Positions 36,844 to 45,864 of a DNA stretch of 53,111 nt are shown here, piece by piece. The first letter of the stretch is position 1. Each line of letters starts with the position of its first letter. The translations under genes were made by a program, and so were the position numbers. Under the pieces are notes generated by a model that saw only the letters and a list, made by a program, of their open reading frames with translations, was not told the origin of the DNA and did not search any database. This DNA is from Deltaproteobacteria bacterium. GTDB lineage: Bacteria; Desulfobacterota; Syntrophobacteria; BM002. The DNA lies in NCBI GenBank assembly GCA_019309045.1, contig JAFDGZ010000013.1, positions 1 to 53,111 on the forward strand, written 5' to 3'.

Positions 36844-37196
36844 TTTCCCAGGGTGACATCTGGTGGGCCAGCCTTTCACTACCGCAGGGGTCTGAACCCG
36901 GGCTCAGCAGGCCAGTGGTTGTAGTTCAGCGAAATGCGATCAACAGGAGCAAGTTCCAGACTATCCTGGCTGTGCCCTTGACCAGACAGACGAAACACGC
37001 AAACATTCCTGGCAATGTTTTGTTGAGAAAGGGCATGGGAGGAGTTCCAAAAACCAGTCTGGCAAGGTGCACCCATGTTATGGTGATTGACAAGTCACGT
37101 CTTGTTGAAAAAATAGGAACTTTGCCAGGGCGAAAAATCGAGGAGATCATTCAAGAGATAATCTGGGTTTTGGGCGGCCCCAGAGCGGACAGATAA
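36837..37196 (+). CDS. MazF/PemK-family toxin
   Basis: A 119-residue member of the MazF/PemK endoribonuclease family. Signs are the N-terminal GDIWWASL, the RPVVVVQRN segment with the conserved arginine, the ILAVPLT strand, and SLARCTHVMVIDKSRL. Relatives cleave mRNA or tRNA at short sequences to halt growth. It is translated from within the antitoxin stop. The module is more AT-rich than the flanking genes and lies between inverted heptamer-repeat clusters. Confidence 0.9.
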   Translation: MVISQGDIWWASLSLPQGSEPGLSRPVVVVQRNAINRSKFQTILAVPLTRQTKHANIPGNVLLRKGMGGVPKTSLARCTHVMVIDKSRLVEKIGTLPGRKIEEIIQEIIWVLGGPRADR

Positions 37197-37275
37197 CCGT
37201 TCCGGCTAGGGTCACGCCTAAGAAGCCCGTATCGTTAGATGGTCAGGGCAACGTCTCATGATTCGGCGAAAGACA

Positions 37276-37371
37276 CAACCAACAACCAACAACCAACAAC
37301 TGATAACCGATAACTGATAACCGATAACTGATAACTAATAACTGATAACTGATAACCAACAACCACCAACC
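37276..37371. repeat. Heptameric repeat cluster B (GATAAC orientation)
   Basis: About 13 tandem 7-base units: CAACCAA-type at the edges and GATAACC/GATAACT in the middle. It ends four bases before the stop of the minus-strand nifA-like gene. It is in opposite orientation to cluster A. Confidence 0.9.
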
Positions 37372-37374
37372 GCC

Positions 37375-38937
37375 TCACCTGTACTGCCGATAGTCGACGC
37401 CGTACTTCCTGGCCTTGTAGCCGAACTTCCTCTGGGTGATCTGCAGCAGGTCGGCTGCTTTGGCCATGTTGCCCCTGGTGTTTTTCAGGGCGTCGATAAT
37501 CATCTCTCGCTCCACCTCGGCCACTGCCTCTTCGAGGCCCCGACTCGGCAGGGTGTCTGACTTTTCACCCGTCTGCAGGGTGGGGGGCAGATGATAGCTT
37601 CTGATCACGCCGCCTTCGCAGAGGAGCACGGCCCGTTCGATGCAATTCTCCAGTTCTCTCACGTTGCCGGGCCAGTGATACTGCATGAGCATGTCGATTG
37701 CCGGCGTGGAGAATCTCCTGATATCCTTGTGGTTCTCTTCGGCATACTTTTCCAGGAAATGGTCGGCCAGCAGGAGGATGTCGGTCTTTCGCGCCCGCAG
37801 CGGCGGCAGGTAGATGGGAAAGACGTTCAGACGATAGTAGAGGTCTCCTCTGAAAGATCCCTCTGCCACAGCCTCCTCGAGATTCCTGTTGGTGGCAGCA
37901 ATGACGCGCACATCGGTCTTGATGGTCCGGGTTCCCCCCACCCTTTCGAACTCTTTCTCCTGGAGCACGCGCAGCAGGTTCACCTGCAGGTCCGTGCTCA
38001 GCGAGCCGATCTCGTCAAGAAAGATGGTGCCCTTGTTGGCCAGTTCGAATTTTCCCCGTTTTTGTCTGATGGCGCCGGTGAAGGCGCCTCTTTCATGGCC
38101 GAAGAGCTCGCTTTCTATAAGGGTTGACGGCAGGGCAGCGCAGTTGACCTTGATAAAGGGCTGTTTGGCCCTCTTGCTGTTGTAGTGGATGGCGTTGGCT
38201 ACCAGCTCCTTGCCTGTGCCGCTCTCACCGCGGAGAAGCACAGTGGCATTGCTGCGGCACACCTGCGAGATCATCTGGAAGACTTCCCGCATCTTGTTGC
38301 TGTTGCCCACAATATTGGTGATGCTGTGTTTGTCAGCCAACAGCTGATGCAGCCGCTGGTTTTCCTCCCGCAAAGCCTCCTTCTCCATCTGCAGGGTTTC
38401 CAGATTGATGACCCGCTGTGCGAGCATGGTAGAGACCACCGAGAGCAGCCGTTGCCCGGCCTTGAGGTCGAAGGAGGCATTGTAGGGAAGATCCACACTG
38501 AGAGCCCCCACTACCTGCTGGCCTTTCTTGATGGGTACACAGATAAATGACAGCTCCTGGTCAGGGGCTCGCCGGCTGGCGGTGCGGTTGAGAAAGAGAG
38601 GCTCCTCACTAATCTTGGGCACGACAATGGCTTTTCCTTGCTGGATGACCCTGCCGGTGATTCCTTCGCCGGGCTTGTAGCGGCCGCGCTGTATGGCCTT
38701 CCTGGAGAGGCCGTGCGCCACCTCGATGCGTATTTCATCGCGCAGACGGTTGAGAATGGTGATGGTGCCGCGCGTCATGCCCATTGATTGCGACAGGATG
38801 TGCAGCACCGCATAGAGAGACTTGCGCAGATCCATGGTGGCGTTCAGGGCCTCGGCGATCTCGTAGAGGGCGGTTATTTTCTCGATCTTTTTCACGTCAG
38901 TCTCTTTTCCCTGGCATACATAACACTCTGGCAACAT
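37375..38937 (-). CDS. NifA-like sigma-54-dependent activator (GAF-AAA+-Fis)
   Basis: A 520-residue bacterial enhancer-binding protein. A GAF domain covers about 25-175 (SMGMTRGTITIL, as in NifA). The AAA+ domain covers about 205-440, with Walker A GESGTGKE (237-244), the sigma-54-contacting GAFTGA (284-289), FLDEIG and RGDLYYRL. A C-terminal Fis-type helix-turn-helix lies at about 485-515 and ends RKFGYKARKYGVDYRQYR. The architecture matches NifA, but no nif structural genes are in the window, so a general nitrogen role is equally possible. It is the best candidate activator for the two sigma-54 promoters nearby. The start may be the ATG at 38937 or the GTG at 38895, which has the better ribosome binding site. 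Confidence 0.92.
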   Translation of the reverse strand: MLPECYVCQGKETDVKKIEKITALYEIAEALNATMDLRKSLYAVLHILSQSMGMTRGTITILNRLRDEIRIEVAHGLSRKAIQRGRYKPGEGITGRVIQQGKAIVVPKISEEPLFLNRTASRRAPDQELSFICVPIKKGQQVVGALSVDLPYNASFDLKAGQRLLSVVSTMLAQRVINLETLQMEKEALREENQRLHQLLADKHSITNIVGNSNKMREVFQMISQVCRSNATVLLRGESGTGKELVANAIHYNSKRAKQPFIKVNCAALPSTLIESELFGHERGAFTGAIRQKRGKFELANKGTIFLDEIGSLSTDLQVNLLRVLQEKEFERVGGTRTIKTDVRVIAATNRNLEEAVAEGSFRGDLYYRLNVFPIYLPPLRARKTDILLLADHFLEKYAEENHKDIRRFSTPAIDMLMQYHWPGNVRELENCIERAVLLCEGGVIRSYHLPPTLQTGEKSDTLPSRGLEEAVAEVEREMIIDALKNTRGNMAKAADLLQITQRKFGYKARKYGVDYRQYR

Positions 38938-38942
38938 TTATC

Positions 38943-38952
38943 ACAAAATTGT
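38943..38952 (+). promoter_or_regulatory. Shared 10-mer ACAAAATTGT (nifA-like upstream copy)
   Basis: It lies just upstream of the nifA-like start in an AT-rich stretch. It is identical to the copies upstream of amtB and glnA. Confidence 0.35.
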
Positions 38953-39109
38953 CATTTTTAAAACTTGATTCTCTGGCGGGACCTTCGGTGTTTCTCCTTT
39001 GAATCTGGAGCACCCTGGGCGGCTCGGGCTGGGGATGGCTGGAGATGTTTCCTCTAGAGTCTGGCTGCTAGTCCGGGGTGTCACTCTGGCCAGTCATGGA
39101 CAACAATAC

Positions 39110-39160
39110 GGGAAAAAAGAAAAGCACCGCAGATCTTTCACTAACTGACCTTGCGGTGCT
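39110..39160 (-). terminator. Intrinsic terminator after pilQ
   Basis: The arms AGCACCGCA and TGCGGTGCT (39123-39131 and 39152-39160) form a 9-bp stem. On the minus strand they are followed by TTTTCTTTTTT. It ends the pilM-pilQ transcript about 40 bases after pilQ. Confidence 0.85.
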
Positions 39161-39199
39161 TGCTGTTTACAGTGATGTAGTGAGGCAGCCGAAGGAGGT

Positions 39200-41971
39200 C
39201 TACCTGGCAGCCTCAGTGCTGAACCTGTCGCCCCTGACAATGGTGGGGCTCAGGAAGATCAGCAACTCGGTCTTGTTGTCGCTGACCAGACGGCTCTTGA
39301 ACAACCAGCTCAGCCCTGGAATCTTGGCCAGGAAAGGCACCCTGTCTTCAGTCCAGGATCTGTCCTGCTTGACAATGCCGCCGATCACCACAGTGTTGCC
39401 GCTGCCCACCATGAGTTCGGTGGTTGCCTCCCGGGTGTTGATGGCGGGCACGCCGTTAACTGTCCTGCTGAAGTCGGCAAAGTCGTTTTTGGCCTTGACC
39501 TCCATGCGAACCTGGTCATCCGGGGTAATGTGCGGCGTAACGTCGAGAGACAGGGTTGCAGCCACAAAAGCTGTGGAGATGCCGTCCTCACTCTGTTGTG
39601 GATACGGTATCTGTTCACCCTGTTGGATGCTCGCCTTCACATTGTCGAGAGTAAAAATGCGCGGACTGGAGATGAGCCGCACCTCGCCCTCAGACTCGAG
39701 GGCAGAGAGTCTCAGATCCAGTTCGAACAGGTTGGTACCCATTCTGGTAAAATTGACTCCCAGGGTGCCTATCGATGCCACCGGTGCACTCACCGCCGCA
39801 TCGATTACCTGCGGTGCTCCAAGCCTGTTGGTCAGACTGTTGATGGTGTAGCTGGCGTTCCAGTCGATTCCCAGGTCTCGACTGAAGTTGGTGGAGGCCT
39901 CTACTATTCTGGACTCGATCATGACTTGCGGTGTTGGCCGGTCCAGCTGAGCAATGAGGTCCCTGGCGTTTTCAATGCGCTTGGGATAGTCGCTGTAAAT
40001 GATCAGGTTGGTTCTCTCGTCAACCGAGATGCGGCCCTCTTCACTTCTGATCTTGTCGATCTGACCGGCTACATCCTCAGCTGAAGCGTAGTTGACCTGG
40101 AGATATTCAGTGGTGATTTCGCCCAGATCTCTTGCTGCGGCGAGCCTTTCCTGTTCCGCTTTAATGGCGGCTACTTTGGCTTCGCGCTGCTTCTTGATCT
40201 TCTCCGAGGTGGCCACCAGGATGACGTTGCCTTCGGCCACCTTGTCGAGGCCGTTGATTTTCAGCACCAGGTCGAGCACCTGATCCCAGGGCACTCTCTC
40301 CACTTTAAGAGTAACCTTTCCCTTGACGCTGGGATCGATTACCATATTCTTGCCGGTGACGTCAGCAAGCAGCCTGAGAACATTGGCCACATCCACGTCT
40401 TGCAGATCAAGAGATATCTTCTCGCCGGTATATTTCTTGTCCAGGCTTCGAACCTGGACCACCGGGGGGCTGCCCTGGGCAGCCGGGGCTGCCGGCGGTG
40501 CTGTCTTCTGGATCTCCATCCTTCCAGCGGCGACGGCCGAAGGTGCCGCAGCTTTCTTTGGCGTCTCCGCCGCAGGAGCAGCAGCTGCTGGAGTTCGCGC
40601 TTCCACCACAGTCACTGGTTTTCCCAGTTTGATTGGCGCTGGCGGCGGCACAGCCGAAGGAGCAAAATCCAGGTAAATTTCCTTGCCCGGAAGTGAGAGT
40701 TGATAGGGCACCATTTCGCGCAAACGCACATCGAGAGCCACCATGTTGGGCTTGTCGGCTACTGGGCGGGGATTGATGAGGTTGACAGCGCTGGCGAACT
40801 GGCCGGTATCGATATAGCGCTGCAGGTAGTCGGGCAACACCGAATCTGGCAGAACCAGAGAGAGGCTCTTGTCACTGGTTACCTGGATTACCGGACTGAC
40901 CACGCGGTCGGCCCGCACACTGAGGCGCGATGTGCCGGAGTCGAGCAGCCGGAAATCAATGGACTCTATACGTGCAGGTTTTGCCACAGCAACTGCTGGC
41001 TTTGCTGCCTCGGGCTGCTGGGCAGTGGCGGCCATTGCTCGGGAAGCAAAGCCCGGCCCTGGTTCAAAGGTGACCACCAGCCGGTCGTCAGCAGGGGTAA
41101 TGGAGTAGGGTACGCCGGCAGCAGGCACCAGGTCGAAGACTACCCGGGCCTTGTCAGGGTAATTGCCGAGTCTGATCTTGTTGACCAGGGGGCTGTCAAC
41201 CGGCAGAGAATTCCTCCCCACTGCCGCCTTGATTCCCTTGAGATCCAGCACCAGCCGCGGCGGCTTCAGCAGAGGAAAGCTGGTATAGGCCGGCAGCCTG
41301 CCGTCTGCCACCAGATATACCTTGACGGTCTGGCCCTCGGTGAAAGGTTTTACGGCCACGATCTTGCTGGCCTCGCCCAGGGGTGCGCTGGTCTGTACAG
41401 CTGGCGGAGGGGCAGCCTCTTGCTGGGCAGTGCTTTCCGCCACAGCCGGCTCAGGTGGATAGACCTCCACCTCTGGTTGGGCCTCAGCTGCCGCAGCTTC
41501 CAGGGCGAAGCTGACCCTTATTTCATTGTCGTACTGGACAATGTCATAAGGAATTTCCTTCTTCAACCCCACCTCCACCCGCGTCATCGGCAGGGGATCC
41601 TGGTTCAATACTGTTGGCTTGATGGAGCTGACGACTTCGTTGTCCACAACAGGCAGCGGAGAGGCAATATTGCCCAGCGTGGTGGCCGGCAGATCAATAA
41701 TGAGCCGGGGAGGATCCAGGGCCTTGAAGGCGGTGTAGGACAGGGCAGCCGAACCAACGAGCACCATGTCAAGCGTGGTATCGGTACGGTCCAGGCGAAT
41801 GTCCTCGAGTTCCATAGGGGTGACCGCAGCCGCAACAGGTTTCTCCACCCCCTCTTTGGCAGCAGGCTGCGTATGCGATGGGGTGGCGCAGCTTTGGGCA
41901 CAGAGCACAAGGGCCAGCAACCCTATGCAGATGAAGCTCCCTCGCTTCAGGTAATCTGGAGCATGCATCAT
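39200..41971 (-). CDS. pilQ: Type IV pilus secretin PilQ
   Basis: Forms the outer-membrane ring through which the type IV pilus passes. The 923 residues begin with a signal peptide (about 12-32). AMIN domains follow (about 55-135, 205-290, 345-440) that bind peptidoglycan, then a Pro/Ala-rich linker. The N0/STN domain (ISLDLQDVDVANVLRLLADVTGKNM) is near 530. The N1 and secretin domains run to the end: VMIESRIVEAS, SSPRIFTLDNVKASIQQGEQIPY, GIVKQDRSWTEDRVPFLAKIPGLSWLFKSR. The ATG at 41971 has GGAGGAG upstream. It follows pilO directly, without the usual pilP between them. Confidence 0.96.
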   Translation of the reverse strand: MMHAPDYLKRGSFICIGLLALVLCAQSCATPSHTQPAAKEGVEKPVAAAVTPMELEDIRLDRTDTTLDMVLVGSAALSYTAFKALDPPRLIIDLPATTLGNIASPLPVVDNEVVSSIKPTVLNQDPLPMTRVEVGLKKEIPYDIVQYDNEIRVSFALEAAAAEAQPEVEVYPPEPAVAESTAQQEAAPPPAVQTSAPLGEASKIVAVKPFTEGQTVKVYLVADGRLPAYTSFPLLKPPRLVLDLKGIKAAVGRNSLPVDSPLVNKIRLGNYPDKARVVFDLVPAAGVPYSITPADDRLVVTFEPGPGFASRAMAATAQQPEAAKPAVAVAKPARIESIDFRLLDSGTSRLSVRADRVVSPVIQVTSDKSLSLVLPDSVLPDYLQRYIDTGQFASAVNLINPRPVADKPNMVALDVRLREMVPYQLSLPGKEIYLDFAPSAVPPPAPIKLGKPVTVVEARTPAAAAPAAETPKKAAAPSAVAAGRMEIQKTAPPAAPAAQGSPPVVQVRSLDKKYTGEKISLDLQDVDVANVLRLLADVTGKNMVIDPSVKGKVTLKVERVPWDQVLDLVLKINGLDKVAEGNVILVATSEKIKKQREAKVAAIKAEQERLAAARDLGEITTEYLQVNYASAEDVAGQIDKIRSEEGRISVDERTNLIIYSDYPKRIENARDLIAQLDRPTPQVMIESRIVEASTNFSRDLGIDWNASYTINSLTNRLGAPQVIDAAVSAPVASIGTLGVNFTRMGTNLFELDLRLSALESEGEVRLISSPRIFTLDNVKASIQQGEQIPYPQQSEDGISTAFVAATLSLDVTPHITPDDQVRMEVKAKNDFADFSRTVNGVPAINTREATTELMVGSGNTVVIGGIVKQDRSWTEDRVPFLAKIPGLSWLFKSRLVSDNKTELLIFLSPTIVRGDRFSTEAAR

Positions 41972-42153
41972 GCCTCTCCTCCTTCCACTGGGCTCGTTTC
42001 GGTCACGTTGTTCATTTCCTCATGCCGGGCTCGCCAGAGACTGACGCTCTGTTTTGCCTCGCCCCTTCTGAGGTTGTGGTAGCGTCCACCTTGGCCGCAC
42101 CAATGTCTCTGTTTGTCGACCACTCGGGCTGGCGTCTCTCCGCCCGAGAAAAA

Positions 42154-42813
42154 TCACCTTCTCTTTTTCTTTCTCTTGGAGCCTTTTTTCTTCTTCTCCG
42201 GTGGCTTTTCCACAAACTTGTAAGTCACCGCAGTGCAGTCAGTCTTGAGGATGACTTCATCGCCCTGCCTTTTCAGCAAGGTCATCTTCATGTCGCTGAC
42301 ATTGACTATTCTGTTCAATCTGCTCATGCGATCAAGGAAGGTGGCAACATTGTGATAGGGGCCGGATACCTGCAGTTTCAAGGGAATCTCCGCATAGAAA
42401 TTCTTGGCCACTTCCTTTTGCGGTTTGAAGAGCAGGAACTCCAGGCCGGCCTGCGCTCCCAGGCTGGAGATGCTTGTCAGCAGGCCAGGGATCTCGTCCT
42501 TGTTGGGCAGCAGCTGCAGAGCTTTCTTGAATTTTGCCTCTGTTTCTTTGTACTCTTTCTTGAATTTGCGCAGGTTCTTTTCCACCTGCCGCAGTTTTGC
42601 CAGCTGGCTCTGGGCTCTTGACAGGTCATTTCTGAGCGTTTCGAGTTGATTCTTCTGGGGCAGGTAGAAAAGCCAGACAAACCCCGCGAACAAAAGGAGC
42701 AGCACAAGCACACAGATGAGCACCTTTTGCAGCCTGGTCAGTTTTGCCAGTCTGCTCCAGGGTAAGCTGGGGAGTTTCACGCTGCCTAGGCCCTTTTTCG
42801 CATCTACAGCCAT
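42154..42813 (-). CDS. pilO: Type IV pilus inner-membrane protein PilO
   Basis: Forms the PilN-PilO heterodimer of the alignment complex. The 219 residues have one transmembrane helix (about 29-48, VLICVLVLLLLFAGFVWLFY), a periplasmic coiled coil (about 50-110) and an alpha/beta domain. The C-terminus is a strongly basic tail (KKPPEKKKKGSKRKKKRR), unusual for PilO. I chose the ATG at 42813 with AGGA nine bases upstream; the ATG at 42822 would add three residues. Confidence 0.9.
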   Translation of the reverse strand: MAVDAKKGLGSVKLPSLPWSRLAKLTRLQKVLICVLVLLLLFAGFVWLFYLPQKNQLETLRNDLSRAQSQLAKLRQVEKNLRKFKKEYKETEAKFKKALQLLPNKDEIPGLLTSISSLGAQAGLEFLLFKPQKEVAKNFYAEIPLKLQVSGPYHNVATFLDRMSRLNRIVNVSDMKMTLLKRQGDEVILKTDCTAVTYKFVEKPPEKKKKGSKRKKKRR

Positions 42814-42845
42814 GAGCTCCATTCCTTGTCCCGCATCTGTTTACT

Positions 42846-43463
42846 TCATGAAGCGCGGGCTGAAAGGTTAGTTGCCGTTTTCATCTTGTCCTGTTTCGGC
42901 GTCTCCTTTTTCTTGGGAGGCACCACCTTGCAGGTTAGCTGGAACTCCTTGAGCTTGTATCCTTCGATCACGGTCTGCTTGGATTGCTTCAACACCACCT
43001 TGTTGGCATCAATTATCGGTGACCTGGCCAGGGCCTCCATGAACTGGGCGATGGTCTCGTTGCCGCGGGCTATGCCCTCCACAGTCAGGTTGCTGCCTTT
43101 CTGCTCCAGCTTGCGTATCCACATCTTGTCAGAGGGCACCAGCGAGGCGAGCTGATCGAGCACCCGCGGCACCAGATCTCGATTGGCCTCCAGGTTCCTG
43201 ATGATTTGCAGCTTTTGCAGGAGTATCTTTTTTCTCTTTTCCAGGGCCCGCAGTTCCTTCTGCCGGGTCTGATGTCTCTTGATTTCTCGCTCCAGTCTGT
43301 TTTTCTCCTGAGTCATGCGAGTGATCTCATTGCTGCGATCTATGTGCACAAAGGCCATCACAGCGACACAGAAGAGAAGCAGCAAGAAAAAGACCGAGAC
43401 TTCCTTGCGGACGACTTCCTCAACCTTACGTCGGCGTACAGGTAATAGATTGATCCTGATCAT
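42846..43463 (-). CDS. pilN: Type IV pilus assembly protein PilN
   Basis: An inner-membrane partner of PilM and PilO. The 205 residues start with the conserved MIRINLLPVRRRK, the cytoplasmic peptide that docks into PilM. A transmembrane helix follows (about 23-43), then a coiled coil (about 46-85) and a periplasmic ferredoxin-like domain. The start overlaps the pilM stop by 4 bases. The C-terminal 30 residues are lysine-rich. Confidence 0.94.
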   Translation of the reverse strand: MIRINLLPVRRRKVEEVVRKEVSVFFLLLLFCVAVMAFVHIDRSNEITRMTQEKNRLEREIKRHQTRQKELRALEKRKKILLQKLQIIRNLEANRDLVPRVLDQLASLVPSDKMWIRKLEQKGSNLTVEGIARGNETIAQFMEALARSPIIDANKVVLKQSKQTVIEGYKLKEFQLTCKVVPPKKKETPKQDKMKTATNLSARAS

Positions 43464-44515
43464 TTGTCACCTACCCGTCGGAGTGCAAGGCCTACGGCAA
43501 CCGCAAACTGGGGAGCCACATAGTCTATGTATTCGGGATCAAAAGTCTTTTGATCTATTTCAATGCTGTGTAGAGGGCTGAAGTGAGCCACCGGGATGTT
43601 GGTGTCCTTGCTGAGGAGGCTGTCCAGTCCGGGGAGCCTGGACGAGCCGCCGCTCAGAAAGATCTTGTTGATCACCTCATCCGGGTAGGTGGCATAGAAA
43701 AAGTCGATTGCTCGCTTCACTTCAGTAGACCAGCTGGTTGCTGCGGAGACGAACATGGCCTCCAGGTCCTGCAAGGGCACTTTTTCTGTGGAGTGTCCCA
43801 GCTTGACCTTTTCAGCCTCCTCATATTCCATGCCGAAGCGCTCCTGGATATCCTGGGTGATCTGGTAGCCGCCGATGGAAGCGTCGCGATTAAACATGGA
43901 AACGCCGTTTTTCAGGACGTTGATGTTCATCTTGCTGGCGCCGATGTCCACCAGGGCCACGCCGCCGCTTTCAGCAGTGGGATAGTTGGCCTCGAAGGCA
44001 TTTTCCAGGGCAAAAAAGTCCACATCCACCACTTGCGGCGTGAGGCCTGCCTGTTTGAGCAGGTTGGCATAATCCTCGATGACCTCTTTCTTGGCAGCCA
44101 CCAGCATTACTTCCATGCGATCCTCTTTTTCAGGAGAAGACCCCAGGATCTGGAAGTCGATATTGACGTCCTCCACATTGAATGGAATGTACTGTTCTGC
44201 CTCCACCTGGATGTTCTCCAGCAGCTCTTCTTCTGTCATCTGGGGCAGATCAATCTTCTTTATAATGACAGAGTAGCCGGAAATGGAGATCGCCACATTT
44301 TTCTCCTTCACCTTGAGGTGGCGGAGCAGCTTCTTGATGGCTGTCTGGACTGCCTCGTGGTCTTTGACGGAGCCATCCACGATGACGTTGGGTGGCAGCA
44401 GGCTCATTCCCAGGTGTTTGAGCCGGTGGGCGCCTTTGGCAGGCACCAGATGCACGATCTTGACGGCATGCGAGCCGATGTCAAGACCAATGAGCGAGTC
44501 TTTTTTCCCGAACAT
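43460..44515 (-). CDS. pilM: Type IV pilus assembly ATPase-like protein PilM
   Basis: A cytoplasmic actin/FtsA-like protein that binds the PilN N-terminus. The 351 residues begin MFGKKDSLIGLDIGSHAVKIV, an actin-fold phosphate-1 loop. VALVDIGASKMNINVLKNG is the phosphate-2 loop, and IFLSGGSSRLPGL is the adenosine-binding loop. It is the first gene of pilM-N-O-Q and has a GAAGAGG ribosome binding site. Confidence 0.96.
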   Translation of the reverse strand: MFGKKDSLIGLDIGSHAVKIVHLVPAKGAHRLKHLGMSLLPPNVIVDGSVKDHEAVQTAIKKLLRHLKVKEKNVAISISGYSVIIKKIDLPQMTEEELLENIQVEAEQYIPFNVEDVNIDFQILGSSPEKEDRMEVMLVAAKKEVIEDYANLLKQAGLTPQVVDVDFFALENAFEANYPTAESGGVALVDIGASKMNINVLKNGVSMFNRDASIGGYQITQDIQERFGMEYEEAEKVKLGHSTEKVPLQDLEAMFVSAATSWSTEVKRAIDFFYATYPDEVINKIFLSGGSSRLPGLDSLLSKDTNIPVAHFSPLHSIEIDQKTFDPEYIDYVAPQFAVAVGLALRRVGDK

Positions 44516-45115
44516 GGCCTCTTCTCTGTAATGGGTAAGCGCCGGGTCTGAACAAAGGGTATATGAAAATTTTTGTCATACTATCGATATATATCTAGAA
44601 TGTCAAACCTTTTTCTCGATGGCCGGAGAGATTTTAGGGGGCAGCAGAGAGCCATGCTCTCTCCTCGCCAGTGCCTGCCCACAGCGGCAACGTCTCCCTG
44701 TTTTTCTGGCTGCCCTCGTCCTTTCCTCCAGCAGCTGCAGCTGGGCAATTTTCCATAGTCACTCTGTTTTCGCCAGAATAAAGCAAAAATCAGGCCAATC
44801 GTGTGGCTGCCGCAGCTCGAGCACCCTGCAGCCAGCGGCTGGCTGAGCTCAGAGCAGCAGAGGGTTTGCAGTTGTCAGACAGTCAGCAGAGAAAGCTGCT
44901 CAGGCTGGAGCAGCAGCAGTGGAGAAGGCATTTGACCTGTCTGAGTCCGCAGGCCCGGACAGCAATGGTTGACGCTTGGGAGTTGCTATTTAGAAAATTC
45001 GTGCTAGACTCGAACCGTTTCGAGCCGCGCTCTGGAGGCAAGCCAATTATCAGGTCCCGTGCTCAGGGCTCAGTTGATATGCAACAGGTGGTTGTGTGAA
45101 AGGAACTAGTTTGAC
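44516..45115. other. Divergent region between pilM and lepB
   Basis: About 600 bases. The left end is AT-rich and probably holds the pilM promoter, which I could not fix precisely. A 98-codon frame (GTG at 44803 to 45099, plus strand) encodes a helical, Gln/Arg/Leu-rich sequence. It has no recognisable family, a poor start, and overlaps a candidate lepB promoter, so I do not call it a gene. Confidence 0.4.
44983..45010 (+). promoter_or_regulatory. Candidate sigma-70 promoter of lepB
   Basis: TTGCTA (44983-44988) and TAGACT (45005-45010) have a 16-base spacer, giving a leader of about 100 bases. Confidence 0.4.
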
Positions 45116-45781
45116 ATGGCTGGCACAGTAAAACATCGCAAGGAAGCCGTGGACACCGAACCACTGTCAGGAACGAAGATAAAGAAGAAAAGCACCGCCC
45201 GCGAATACTTCGAAGCGATTGTCATTGCCATTCTCCTGGCGCTGTTTATCAGGACCTTTGTGGTGCAGGCCTTCAAGATCCCTTCCGGCTCCATGAAGCC
45301 CACCCTGCTGGTGGGAGATCACATTCTGGTGAACAAGTTCATCTATGGAGTGAAGCTGCCCTTTACCGACAAGACCCTCATCAAGGTACGCCTGCCCGAG
45401 CGGGGAGACGTGATTGTCTTCAAATACCCCCGGGATCCCAGCAAGGACTATATTAAAAGGGTAATTGGTTTGCCGGGAGATCAGGTGCAGCTCGTCAACA
45501 ACAAGCTGTATCTCAATGGCAAGCCAGTGCCTGATCCGCATGCCTTTTACGGGAATTCACCATACAGCGGCAGCGGTCTGCTGCGAAATTTCGGACCCGT
45601 GGTGGTGCCTGCCGGCCATCTCTTTGTCATGGGGGATAATCGGAACGAGAGCGCTGACAGTCGGGTATGGGGCTTTGTCCCCATGTCGTACGTCAGGGGC
45701 AAGGCCTTTCTCATATACTGGTCCTGGGATCATGATCATTTCGGGGTGCGCTGGCGCCGTATGGGTGATATTATTCACTAG
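45116..45781 (+). CDS. lepB: Signal peptidase I
   Basis: Cleaves signal peptides from exported proteins at the outer face of the inner membrane. The 221 residues have a single transmembrane helix (about 32-50). The catalytic serine is in FKIPSGSMKPTLLVGD (about 58-73), the catalytic lysine in YIKRVIGLPGDQV, and the late family motifs in FVMGDNRNESADSRVWG. AAGGA lies upstream of the ATG. Confidence 0.97.
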   Translation: MAGTVKHRKEAVDTEPLSGTKIKKKSTAREYFEAIVIAILLALFIRTFVVQAFKIPSGSMKPTLLVGDHILVNKFIYGVKLPFTDKTLIKVRLPERGDVIVFKYPRDPSKDYIKRVIGLPGDQVQLVNNKLYLNGKPVPDPHAFYGNSPYSGSGLLRNFGPVVVPAGHLFVMGDNRNESADSRVWGFVPMSYVRGKAFLIYWSWDHDHFGVRWRRMGDIIH

Positions 45782-45864
45782 GGTGTAGCTTTTCGTGCTG
45801 CCCAGCAGGATTAATGTGCACATTGTTACCCTCTGGCAGGCAGCCAGGGCAGTGAATGTGAATT

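Noticed and set aside
37276-37371. CRISPR-like appearance of the tandem short repeat
   Set aside because: Units are 7 bases with no spacers and no cas genes; it is a simple heptamer repeat.
37375-38937. Naming the activator nifA outright
   Set aside because: The architecture fits NifA but no nif genes are in the window, so nitrogen fixation cannot be claimed.
44803-45099. A possible 98-residue protein before lepB
   Set aside because: GTG start without a clear ribosome binding site, no recognisable family, and overlap with a candidate lepB promoter; kept only as a note in the intergenic entry.
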